Translations under genes and position numbers: made by a program
Shown here: positions 35,294-45,991 of the stretch, in pieces
How the letters are laid out: each line of letters opens with the position of its first letter
Position numbering within the stretch: the stretch's first letter is position 1
Origin: Emmonsiellopsis sp. PD_33
Taxonomy: Eukaryota > Ascomycota > Eurotiomycetes > Onygenales > Ajellomycetaceae
Direction of reading: 5' to 3'
DNA: 64,000 nt
Assembly: GCA_032988165.1 (NCBI GenBank)
Contig: JANTQF010000024.1
Span: forward strand, 151,511-215,510
Notes under the pieces: generated by a model
Seen by the model: only the letters and a program-made list of their open reading frames with translations
Databases searched by the model: none
Told to the model about the DNA's origin: nothing

Positions 35294-36444
35294 ATGAATC
35301 AGCGCATTCTTTCCGCCGCGGGCTGCCGGTTTGCGCAGCCTCAAACGTCGGCGGCCCTTTTCGTCCAACAATCGCGACGAGCGCTCTCTATCTCTGCAAA
35401 TCCCTCTTCTTCTTCTTCGCAATATATTTCCCGCTCGATACAGCCTATCCTTCCCTTCCTACTGCCGTATGCGTCTGCCAGTCAAGCTAGATGCGCCCAA
35501 GAACTGCGAAGATCCCCACGTTTCCCCGCCACGATTAGACAACGATGTCCGTTTTCGACCACACAAGCAACGCGGGCGACAACAGTGGTATTGAATCCGC
35601 GGACAGATGAAGAAGGGAAACCCATGATGATTAAGATTTCTCCTCGAGCAGCGAAGGTACGATATTTTGCGTTACCCGTCTTGAATTTTTTGGGGGAGAG
35701 AGGAAATGTTATGGCTTTGTCCCCCTGGTTTGACGTCAAGGATCACAAACTTCGCATGTTTTGCCAGGGCCAAGTGCACATGGTCGCTATTTAGTATGCT
35801 TTGAATGCATAACAAGCACATACGACCATAGGGAGTGGAAAACAGGGCTTCCCGTCCGCTCAGCCGTACTTAAGCCACTCGCCGGCCGGCTAGTAGTTGG
35901 GTGGGTGACCACCAGCGAATCCCGGCTGTCGTATGTTTTTTATTTTTTTTTTCTCCCCTTCGCTACTTCGTTGCTGGCGTATTCTATGCGTGCGGAAGCT
36001 TGTGTTTGACTTGAGTCGATTATCTGCCGCGGACTTTGCTAACATGTTCGCCTCACTCAGCGCCTCCGCCAAATAACGGATCCTTCGTCCGGAAAGCCGA
36101 CTACCTCGAAAGAAGGATCTTATGATCATCTCCGTGTGACCGTGGAGAGTGGCGGATGCCATGGCTTCCAATATGTAATGTCTCTCGACCCGGCGTCTAA
36201 GATTGACCCCGAGGAGGATACTATTTTTGAGGCGGACCCAGAGGATTCCGGCGAAATATCACCAGACGGGAAACCTCTTGGCGGCGAAGCCAAAGTCGTT
36301 ATGGACTCTGCGTCCCTCGAAATCTTAGAAGGCAGCACGGTCGACTACACCATGGAACTCATCGGAAGCCAGTTTAAAATCGTTGACAATCCTAGAGCGA
36401 CGACTGGCTGCGGCTGCGGCACTAGTTTTGACGTGAAAGAATAA
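35294..36444 (+). CDS. isa2: Mitochondrial iron-sulfur assembly protein Isa2
   Basis: There are two exons, 35294-35656 and 36061-36444, joined in phase across a 404-bp intron, giving 248 residues. Residues 1 to about 100 are Arg/Ser/Ala-rich with few acids, a mitochondrial targeting sequence plus linker. The A-type Fe-S domain follows: ESGGCHGFQY (Cys 154) and TTGCGCGTSF (Cys 238 and 240), the three conserved cysteines. GGCHGFQY favours Isa2 over Isa1. Isa1-Isa2 with Iba57 build 4Fe-4S clusters for aconitase-type enzymes in the matrix, including homoaconitase, which is encoded 19 kb away. The intron is unusually long for this window and holds a complete 5S rRNA gene in the same orientation. 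Confidence 0.92.
35731..35738 (+). promoter_or_regulatory. Palindromic TGACGTCA (CRE/ATF-type) site
   Basis: A perfect CRE palindrome lies inside the ISA2 intron, 80 bp upstream of the 5S rRNA start. bZIP factors of the ATF/CREB family bind this sequence. Whether it acts on ISA2, the 5S gene or neither is unknown; a perfect 8-mer can occur by chance. Confidence 0.3.
35818..35936 (+). rRNA. 5S ribosomal RNA, nested in ISA2 intron
   Basis: This 119-nt sequence begins ACATACGACCATAGGGAGTG and ends CGGCTGTCGTATGT, with termini pairing as helix I (ACATACGAC with GTCGTATGT). The core matches ascomycete 5S: GGGCTTCCCGTCCGCTC, GCCGTACTTAAGCC and GTAGTTGGGTGGGTGACCAC. The helix pair GAGTG/CACTC replaces the GTGTG/CACAC form I recall from other fungi, a compensatory change, so it is probably functional. 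A run of T follows immediately (35936-35941, then longer), the expected Pol III terminator. Dispersed single 5S genes are normal in filamentous ascomycetes; placement wholly inside a protein-gene intron, same strand, is the unusual part. Confidence 0.95.
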
Positions 36445-37951
36445 TCGCCCTCAAGGAAGAATTTCGTTGTACAATACTTTTATCAGGTTTGGCCGAGGAT
36501 TCCCCAACTAATTTTCTATGCCTTCTACCTCGTTTTACTTTTTTGGCGTCTTGAGAAATATATCTCCTCTCAGCAGCCACTCCCCTTTTTGAAATCGTTT
36601 GCGGCACATTGGCTAGGCCCACACCTCCCGCAATATTTGGCAGTTTCGAGCGCCAACAGCAATATACCATGAATAGAATATCCATTCCATTTTTCATTAG
36701 ATGGTTTCCCATTCACCATCTGCAGCTTTTTTGATCCTACTTCCCATCCCCCCCTCCCCCAAAATATTTCACCGTCCCAATGATTATACCAAGGTTAATA
36801 GCTGACAATTAGTGACTCATTTTACCATATTCAATACCCACAGCGATGCTGAAGCAGTTAATATTGCTCCGGGTGGGACTTTAGGGAAATGAATGATATA
36901 CTTCCTTTCCCGATATTCCCCCGTTTCCAATTCACGTTTGGCGGGCTTAAATGACCCCATCTCCCACCTCGACATCCCCATGTTATCCTCTCTCCGAACT
37001 TTCTTTCCTCCCCCAACCCAGCGAGGTCCCTACTGGCTATGGCTTATCTAAATCTATATTTACTACACCCATTTACCTTACATGCTCCCCCCCTATTTAT
37101 TCCGATTTGTTAGTATTTCGCTATGACCCGCAACCAAATACGTGCGGAGCTTTGGAGTGCTTTCTCTATTCCCTTCATATTGTATGAGGACATCCCGCGC
37201 AGAGCAAGGAATGGATCTGCTGATGGAGGCGGGAACACGATCGCCTTGACCTACCTTTCAAGCGGAATATGAACCCCTTGCTCCAACTGCAACACTCTCA
37301 TGTCGGAGTTGGATGGTGGACAAGAATAATCGGGGTAATCTTACCTATGACCTTATAGGGAATGGCCGATATCACCATTAAATCCAACATCTTCAGGGGA
37401 AAATTGAGAATACTACTGTCCAATCCCGAAAAGACCAACTATGCAAGCAGTATGGACTGAGTGGCCAGCAGACACCACTCTTTAATATATGTCCCAGTTT
37501 AAATCTGGTAACATATTTTCCGTCGGACCACCCTTGCCACAGCGAATACTCGGGAATCTCTAAGTTTGCCCATTATGTCCTCATCTTCTGTGTGTTGTCT
37601 ACATCGGGGCAAAAGCAGTATCTACGAATGCGCACAGCTTTCCATTCCCCCGAGGATGGGGTGTGACGCGCCTGTGCCTACAAGTCGACGTTTTACTCTG
37701 GAAAGTACTGAACCGATATCCAATCATGCCACGCCGTTCACCCCTGAGGCTCAACCGGCAAATTGGATAATTGGACAAATTTTCAGAAGCTTCCCAGCTC
37801 ATCCGAAAAATCCCATCCATAAAGAATTAGCCCCGGTGTGCCTGCGAGGACGGCTCAAGATGAGCCGGAGTTTGGGGCAAGGTCATCTACCAAGGACGGA
37901 TCGGTTGCGAAGCTGCCTGTATTAATAGCCCGTTTAACACTCTAAGAAAGC
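36445..37951. other. Gene-poor stretch right of ISA2
   Basis: There is no supportable gene. A TGACTCA motif (36813-36819, the Gcn4/CpcA-type core) lies 370 bp past ISA2 with no gene start nearby. The frame at 37,566-37,925 has no recognisable features. Confidence 0.4.
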
Positions 37952-38344
37952 CCAGTTTCAGAAGAAGTGGCATACAACAACTACATCGATGGGAAGAATG
38001 GTGTTATTGTATGCAATGAGAATAACAAGAACTAGGATGGGAGGCCTATAGGCAAAAAGCTGTGGCCATCAGAAGTTCTCTGGCAAAGTTGGAAAATGGT
38101 GGCTGAAAGACAGCAGGCCAACCAGTCCAATCTGCAGGTGATCATTTGATATGTGATTGTGGAGGAGTGCACCCAACGGGTAATCTGGCAAGCCCATAGG
38201 GCCTCAGGATCTGGCCCGGAAAGCTATCGCGAGTACACTGATCCGGTGCGTCGCGGATGTTTACAATCCTTTCAATCTACTTCTTCTGCAGTTCACGGAT
38301 CCTATTTTTTTGGCCTATTTTTTAACCCACCAAACAACCCTTGA
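37952..38344 (+). pseudogene. Relic of an unrecognised fungal protein
   Basis: One frame runs 131 codons with only two stops (TAG near 38,033, TGA near 38,144). Its protein-like content includes NNYIDGKNGVIVCNENN, GRPIGKKLWPSEVLWQSW and SYREYTDPVRRG. Tryptophans, charged residues and DG/NG turns are those of a real gene, but I cannot name the family. No splice sites remove the stops convincingly. It is probably a dead gene or one exon of a decayed gene. Confidence 0.4.
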
Positions 38345-39658
38345 CATACGAGCTGTGGTGCAGAAGTTTGATTGGCAAATGTTATCTGTTCCGCTTGCCT
38401 AGCAGGGTGTTCAAAAGAATGATGCGCGCTAAGGAGGACTACAGAAAGCACTCATTTTATAGGAAGCAACAACAGAGAGCCAGCTACCTTCTATTACCCG
38501 AAGCTGGCAGGATTTGGAGATGGGTTCAAATCATTGCAGTCGCAGCATATTCAAAATGTTTCGATGATGCTTCTTCGGGAACATACCCAATCGTCGTGGT
38601 GTCTGTGAATGTGGGCCCCCCTTTTTTAACAACTAGAGAAATGAGAAGGAACTCGCCTTGATTTTATGTCGAATTCTCGTTACGAGAAGCTATTTCAAGT
38701 GGGGATTCTTCGACAAACTCTGATATATGTCGCACTAGTGCTAAAATATCGATATGCTACGCCACGAACAGCCATAGCTCTCGTCGCCGCTGCCAGCGAG
38801 GTCACCACCACGACTACTATAACGCGCGCACCACATCGCCTAGGGGGCGGGCTGCCGGGGTGGTTGGAGATAACGCAAGCGGTCGCACAAGTTACATCCC
38901 ACCTGTCGGCAGCGATAGACATCCGCGTGGGAGGGCCGGTGCTGCTCTGGGGGTGGTTTAAGGGGTGGTTTAAGGGGCGGTTCCACCCCCTTAAATATCC
39001 ACAAGACAAGATGTATCTTCCCTGATAAATTCCGGTGCTTCCGAAATTTTCTGACAAGGGAGAATTCGAGTTTACCACCAAAATCATGGCCATGGAATCA
39101 ATAAAGGATATCCCTAATGATAGTAGCAAACATGCTATCTATTACTCACATGGAGGAAGCAGCGGATACCTTCCAGCAGCTAATGGCGACTAGCACTCCG
39201 GAGCAGGGTGAGCAGTTTTACGACAGCAAACAGGGCGAGTCGCAAAGCAGCATCAACCTTCCCCCAATGAACACAACTGAAACCCCTCCGACCATGAGTC
39301 CCAACCCAGCATCACAAGGCATCACCGTCAAAGCAGTAGCATATTATGCAACCCGTTGACGGCGATAAACGAAACATCCTCCCAATCAACTAATCAGCCA
39401 AGTGATCAGGCTCCGGCGACTGCAAGAAACTGGTTGAAGCTTATCCCCGCCCAGTTTCCCGTTGGGTTCAGGGAGGCCCACCTGCCTTGCGGTGTTTGCA
39501 CAAGGAAGTGGCGTTGACACTGTGTGATCGTTCCCCGCGATCACTCCCCAGCGTATAGAATGTCCTGAGACATACAAAGATCGAGTCAGCCGGCTTTATG
39601 ACATGGCTCCAGAAGACAAAGCGGACACACCTACTGAATTGCTTCAAGATGCGGATAA
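38345..39658. other. Gene-poor stretch with a GC-rich islet
   Basis: There is no supportable gene. At 38,720-39,000 a GC-rich islet with CG dinucleotides contains a short repeated and palindromic motif (listed separately). Frames on both strands here lack family features. Confidence 0.4.
38949..38992. repeat. GGGTGGTTTAAG direct repeats with inverted partner
   Basis: GGGTGGTTTAAGG occurs twice in tandem (from about 38950), then GGGCGGTT, then the opposite-strand partner CCACCCCCTTAAA. The unit can form a hairpin (GGGGGTGG with CCACCCCC). It could be a binding-site cluster or the end of a small mobile element; I cannot tell which. Confidence 0.4.
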
Positions 39659-40162
39659 CCATACAAGCCTGAGATAATATACCGGAGCTTATGTGATGAG
39701 ATACGAGGCCGCGGTGAGGGCAGACATAGTCTGCTTGCTATCCGTGTACTCTTACTCGCATTCTGCAACTCCGGAATCGATATTCTCACAACTCAACTCT
39801 CTAGCTTGGGAAACGCTATATTTACTCGATGGAGATTCCCCCTTGACGGGATGTGCATCGATATGCCACATTCATATTATTACCGATACCTAATGGATCT
39901 GGTGGCGAACGGGCCCCTGGATCCTTCTCATTGATATGATCGCCGCCTATTTTGTGATTTCCAGCGGTTAGCAGCCCCCGGGTTTCGATGGTGTTGCTAT
40001 ACATCCTTCGGAGTTGGTTTTGGAACAAACTTATTAAAGACGATAATCTTCCGCCCAACTTCTGGTTATACAAACGAATATGTTGAAGATTACACCCATA
40101 AAGAAGGCTTTAAAAATCAGATATACAAAGCCCTATCTTGTTGTCTGCATCTGCTCCCCTGA
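39659..40162 (+). pseudogene. Relic frame, unrecognised
   Basis: A 168-codon frame is interrupted once, by TGA at 39932-39934 (a CGA-to-TGA change would explain it). It has protein-like segments such as IDMPHSYYYRYLMDLVANG and NEYVEDYTHKEGFKNQIY. I do not recognise a family and see no clear start. The single stop and good length suggest a recent pseudogene or a partial exon. Confidence 0.35.
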
Positions 40163-40822
40163 CTCTAGGAAGAGGGTTGAGAATTCTTTTATTTCCCAGA
40201 AAAGACCATGATGGTTTTAATGTGAAAGAACTGGTTCCTATACCTACAAAACAAATACCACCGCGTCCTTATTCAAATCCCTCAAGATGCCCTTCAGCTC
40301 CTCCTCCATGCAACACCACTGCCCTAAAAGAAAGGAGCTCCTGCCAAGGTCGTGTCCATGACAAAGAAGGAGATCATGAAGGCATTGGAGCTTGATTCGC
40401 ATGAGTCCCTGGTTGAAATGTTCAAAGGCGAAACGATCCGAGAAAACTAGTACTGTCGAGGAGGAGGCATATGCACTGCCCACCAACAATTCTGCGACAA
40501 ACACCGGGCATGAAGGGTACTCCATTCCCATTTTAAATGGTTGGGATGTACTACTTTCTCTGGCAAAACAATTACATACAAAAAGATAGTATTCTTGCAG
40601 ACAAGATGGGCTTATTCAAAACCATGATCACCATTATGGCATTCATCATTCAGTGGTTAAGTCGCTAAACGCCCCAACTGTCATCTGTCTTCAGAGGAAT
40701 AAATGAGTCTAAGACTTGATTTCAATGGCCATCTCAATAGCGGTTTCTGACCCGGTGTGCCTGCCTTAAGGATGGACACTGCATAAAAAACACTATGTCA
40801 GTCCAACCCTAATTCTGGCACC

Positions 40823-40981
40823 CATGCCTCTGGGCAGGGGATATCTCCATCTTCCACTGCTGCTGTGCCGTGTCTGCCTTTACTTGCACGGCCACCACGC
40901 CTCCAGGCAGGAGATAACTCCATCTTTCACTGCAGCCGTGTCGTGCTTCACCTTTTACTTGCACGGCCACCGTGCCTCCGA
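40823..40981 (+). repeat. Imperfect tandem repeat, period about 73-75 bp
   Basis: Unit 1 (40823-40895) and unit 2 (40896-40970) share CATGCCTCTGGGCAGG/CACGCCTCCAGGCAGG starts and TTTTACTTGCACGGCCACC-type ends. A third unit begins CGTGCCTCC at 40971 and stops. A frame crosses it (40824-41033), but its repeat content and lack of homology argue against a gene. Confidence 0.6.
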
Positions 40982-42741
40982 CCCAAAACGATGCCTTCTA
41001 CAGTTGAGCGCATATTCCTATCCAGATAGCTAAGGGACTGGCGACCTTCTCATACCCAAGAGCGCCTTGTATGACACGCCAGCTTGCTTCTTTCCTCTGC
41101 GTGAGAACGTTTCCATCGTGGGCTATCTAGCTATTATTGGCCACACTAACTGCTTATTTTAGCATACTCACAGTATTAGAAAGACGTTTCTGATCATACA
41201 AAGGATCAATGTCCAGAGAGATCACGAGCTATTACTTGTGGAAAATGCAACAGAAATGTCTCTCAGGATCATGAGTGTGTCAAAGGCAACAGACAAGGTT
41301 CTCTAGTTTCTAGAAAGTTAAAGGACGGGGTCCCTACTCGAGGAAGAGCGAATCTGGGCGGAGGTACAACGCCAGAATGACCTTGCCCGTAGATGTCGAG
41401 AGAGTCGATCTGCTGACTCTCTTCCCTCTTCAGGCATATCTCGTCGTCGGTATCCGGGCCGCGACAGGGTGCAGCCAAAGCGCTATGATCAAATTCAGTG
41501 GCGTCGGGGAAACATATGAAGCGCCATACTACATCTTGCCAGCGTAAAGCAAGTGTACCGATATTTGAAACGCTTGATGTAGTGTCTGGTAATTACCGAG
41601 CCTTTCTCCCTTCGCTGTCCTTCCTCTAAACTCAACTAATACAACTTGGACTGCAGATAGGGTTGTTTATCTAAATCAGCTGCGGCATCCCGGTTTCCCA
41701 ACCCCACGGATCCCGTCTTCCACCAACGAAAGGAAGACGTGTCGATGTTGAAGCGTACAAGGCAGCTACCGCATCATTGAAGAAAGAAGAAAAGGGGAGA
41801 ATGAGAAATTATCCCCTGAGAAACAAGAGCTATTCCATTGCATTTTAAAATTACTTCTTAATATCTGAGATCATCCCACTTCAGGTTGTCCAAATACCGT
41901 TCGACGGGTACAATAACCTGTTCTGGTTCCATGCGATGCTCAACCCAAAAACCTAGGCGAAGCAAGTCAATCATATAATAGAAGTATGAAAACAATGCGG
42001 CTTGGGCATCGGCCATTGTGGAGTCTCAATGTAAGGAATAACTCCTAACCTTAGAAACATTAAAAGACATGCATAATAAGGTGCACCCTGCTAGGCATTC
42101 GCCAAGAATATTATCCTGAAATTAGTTGAATGCCACATACCTTTACTTTCAGAAAACGCCCATAGCCCCCAACAATCTACGCAAACACACTCAGAAGCAC
42201 CCTGGAGCGGATTAAACTAATATGGGCAGCATCAAACTCCAAACACTCCAAGTCCCAGCCCTGATGGATGCCTAAATTCCTCATATTTAGAGACTGGTGT
42301 CTGATGGCTCTGTGGTTGCCCAGGTGGTCAAAAACTCTTTCCCGATGGGGACAAGCACATGGGGGACAAATGACTGGCCAAAACAATCTCCCACAATCTC
42401 CATTCAAGATTGAGGTATGCTGTGATATGTTTCCCCTCTCAGCTTTCCTGAGCCTGTACTATCTACTACTGAAAATGCATTTGCTAACCTACGTTTTGGT
42501 TAGCAATTCCACCTAGGGCCTTATTATCAGCTGTTGCTGGTAATGATGGAGAATGCCTATACTCTAGTATGAAGATCTCACAAGATGTGTTGGGAACAAG
42601 GGGATGGCCTATGCCTTCTACGCTGGCCTTTATTGAAGGTCTAAGTACGCCGCTGTTACTCATCAGGATGTTCCTTGTCTTTGTCTGAGCCCAGGGGCCT
42701 AGTGTGTGCTAGAATTTCTTAAGTGCCTCAAGGGGTAAGAT
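40982..42741. other. Gene-poor stretch
   Basis: There is no intact gene. At about 41,335-41,515 a short frame (EEERIWAEVQRQNDLARRCR..., Arg/Glu-rich, coiled-coil-like) reads like a gene fragment, and nearby pieces at 41,650-41,760 look similar. I cannot link them by plausible introns. Confidence 0.35.
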
Positions 42742-43800
42742 GTGTCTCCAGAGCTGGGAGAGGAGGGGATCATTAATCAGCAGCAGCACACAGATGCACC
42801 CATGCCAGATCACATCTCCGAATCTTTCAAGGAAGGAGGTCGGACCCCGTGGTCTCAATATTTACAGATCGAGACTACAGCTTGCGTTGTGCGAAACTGT
42901 ACCGGAACGGTCAGACTGGATATGAACGAATCGCTGGACCCCTGTAATGTTTTAACCGCCAGCCATTACGGATACTTTGTTGGTAATTGGCAAATTATGT
43001 CGGTGAAGAACATTGAGTTGAGTTATATGTTATTATGGACATCAGGGCTCTTCTCTCCGCATGTCAGCTTTATACAAGGGAGCTATTTGCAACAAAGTGT
43101 GGATATGGAAGAAAGGGTTACACGTTTATATCGTGAATTGACTTTTCTTCTAGATCCACACTAGCTTTCGACGTTGCTTTTGAGAATCTCAGTCCGGTTG
43201 ATCAACAAGGAGAAGAAATCAGCTTGACGTATACAAAACTCCACCGTGCTGTGACCTCATTGAGTTCCGTCTACGGTTAGATCTATATCACTCCAGTGTA
43301 TGGAAAGATGGTCGTCGACGTTACCTAGAAACTTTATTGTGGCCTTGGTCAGCAAGCACTCTTAACAGGCACCAGTCCTCATTTTCACTTCCTCTTAAAA
43401 CGCAGACGAAAAGAGGAAATGGGGAAAAACCTTCTGGCTCATGCGCGCTGGGATATGGCGATTAACCAGGATTAGGGGAGATGCTAGTTTTCGCCGTCGT
43501 GTACAGAGGATAACGGAAAACCCGATATCGTCCCTGTCCGCCTGTACACTAAATATGGCAGACATAGCGATCTAGCAATTATTCCTGCTATGCATATGCA
43601 AGCATGGACAGTCGATATGCTGAAACGAGGAACTGACTGGAAAAGCACAATAAACAAATGCAAACCCACATATGTGCAAGCCATGCAATATCGGCTATGC
43701 CAACAAACAGAATCTCACCCGCCATCAGAAGTCAGCCACGCCCCCACAACCTATTTGATCAAGCGGGTTACAGTCCACTCTGGAATGGGTTGAGCAATCC
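42742..43800 (+). pseudogene. Decayed coding segments, unrecognised
   Basis: A 140-codon frame (42742-43164) is followed in other frames by FDVAFENLSPVDQQGEEISL (about 43,164) and by CKPCNIGYANKQNLTRHQ (about 43,670-43,725). The last resembles a C2H2 zinc finger missing its final histidine. Together they suggest a decayed gene or several fragments. No single frame or splice model connects them, so function is not assigned. Confidence 0.3.
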
Positions 43801-43989
43801 ATGCCGTCAGGACCCGTGACAACTAGGCTAGTTGGCAAGATTACAACTTAGTGCCTAGAGGACTCCTGGGGGGAATAAGGATAGGCATATCCATTTATGG
43901 CTATACGGAAAAGTCGTCTAGCTCCTACAAAATTTGGAATCAAAGTGCCTTTCGTCATCCAGCGGAAACTCCGTGCAGTTAAAATGGCC

Positions 43990-44140
43990 AACAAACCCTG
44001 AGTTGCTGCTTGGACAGTCGTGAGGCACGAGCGAGCTCCCATTTGGAATCATCATATTGGACGAAGCACACGCCATCAAAAACCCCCAAACCTGTATTCA
44101 TCAGACCATCGCTCGGCAAACAAACCTGCAGGTGTAGAGA
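43990..44140 (+). pseudogene. Fragment of SNF2-family helicase (DEAH motif)
   Basis: From 44048 the frame reads IIILDEAHAIKNPQTCIHQT and ends at a stop after NLQV. ILDEAHAIKN is helicase motif II of SNF2/Rad5-like DNA-dependent ATPases. Just upstream, in another frame, VVRHERAPIWN matches the segment that normally precedes it, so a small indel lies at about 44,045-44,048. No other helicase motifs (GKT, TGTP, QxxxR) were found within about 500 bp. It is a relic piece only. Confidence 0.55.
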
Positions 44141-45991
44141 ATATGCAGCCATCTGCTTGTACCACTATTAATAGTTCATTGTCCCCGGCAATAAAAGAAG
44201 AATGGAGGAGTCGAGCAGACGGGGTCATACAGTTGGATAATAAAAATCACGAAGGGAGGCCCTCATCTGTGCACATTCTCATCTCACGGTACACGCGCAA
44301 GGCTGAAGCAGTATGATGACGGAGTGTCATTACCAACTTATGTCAAGAAGGCCCTGAATGACGGATACTGGTTTTTTTTTTATCAATAGACATGCCTGTC
44401 TTCAATTGATTTTACCAGCATCGAATCCAATGAACAAAAAAGGAACAGAAAGAGAAAAGGAAACCACTCATTTCATATCTGACTAATCTATCTTATATTT
44501 AAAATGTATTAGATCTTCGAGTGTGTATCTATCAACTAGTACTATATATAAATTCATCTCTTAATTGGTTATGCCTTTTATCTCTCTTTTATCTCTGTTA
44601 TTTTTTTTTAAAAAAACCAGTACATTCAGTTGCACGAAGATCACAGCTCTGTTTTTTCTCTCTTAAATTAATATACCTGAATTGGCCAAATCTGATGAAA
44701 AGAACATTCTTCGGAGATAACTTTCTTACTGAGGTCAGCTTCAGAGCTCTGAGAAAGATTACCTTCCTCTTACTACTAGTGAGAGTTCAGGGATTAATTT
44801 ATATTTAATGAATAATATCTATATAAGATCCATTACTGCTAAAAATAAAGAAATATCTCTAAATAGCTGATCATCTAAATGTAAGTTCTGCTCTGTGCTG
44901 ATTATTCCTGTGCACAGTCTCCACATTATTATGATTCAACTCAAATCAGTGATCGTCACAGTCTGCATTCTGCTAGATTCCCTTTTGTGATTTCCTCCCT
45001 ATTACTGGAACGCCTATGGTAAGCAAGAAAACCCTACTGATAGTAGACTGATATCCAACTGAAGGTCCATGGTGTTAGATCGGGTAGGGATGTGGTCTAG
45101 GTAAATATCTAGTTCACTGGGGAGTGGGGTGTGATGACATTGAAGTATAAAACAAACCTTTCAATCTTCTCCTTTCTGCTGTTGTGGGAGATTTCAATTT
45201 TGAAGGCCACGGTTATCAGAGGCCCATATAATTCCCAGTGGCTAGGAAGGAAATGCAAGGGTGTAAAGTGTTTTACGTCCTGCAAATAGGCAATGAATGC
45301 AATGGGAGAGAAAGATTGAGTTATAGAGAAGTTTAGCCAGATGAACTTAGAGTAGTATGCATGCAAGCTGTGTAGTAAATAGAAATGAAAATCGAAAAAG
45401 TTAACACAGGTATTTGATTGATTTGACTGACGCCTCCTTTATTTAAAAGCATAAGCATAAGCATAACAAGACAAGAGAAAAAGAGAACAGAAAGAGGAGA
45501 TAGATAGAAAAGAAATTCAGACACAAAAAAAGATGTCAAAAAGAAAAACAAAATCAAAAAGAAAAAAAGCAACTCTCATAGCCATCAGCCATTTCCCTTT
45601 CTCCCCCTTCTGCTCCCCGAAGTAAACAAAACTTCCTGGGATCGGAGAGGAAGAGATGGGCTTTTAAGGAGGTATAATGTATAACATATACCCACAGAAG
45701 CTTTCAATCAATCATCACTCGCTAGCTTCAGATACACAGACACGCGCACACGCACACGCACACGCACACGCACACGCACGAGGAAACCATATATCCGCCA
45801 TACGTAGCCTTCATCACCATGAGATTTCGCGTACAATACGTAGCATAGCAATCGTCTTCAAAAAAAAAAGCAATACCACATATTCTCCAAACCGAAAGGT
45901 CTCTCAACCCATCCGTTCCCACCAAGTCAGAGGCCGCATTTTACTCTCTCTCTCAAAAAAAAAACAGTTAACTCCTTTCCGGCGTCCCAAT
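44141..45991. other. AT-rich gene-poor stretch before eIF3l
   Basis: There is no gene. Bases about 44,460-45,110 are AT-rich with few CG and may be another mutated repeat fragment, but I found no LTR or protein match. The last part is the 3' UTR of eIF3l on the - strand. Confidence 0.35.
45740..45780. repeat. Microsatellite (ACGCAC)n
   Basis: CACGCA-type hexamers are repeated about six times just beyond the 3' end of eIF3l. Length polymorphism is likely. Confidence 0.85.

Noticed and set aside
35761..36009. 82-codon + strand frame
   Set aside because: It overlaps the 5S rRNA gene and the ISA2 intron; its coding look comes from the conserved rRNA sequence.
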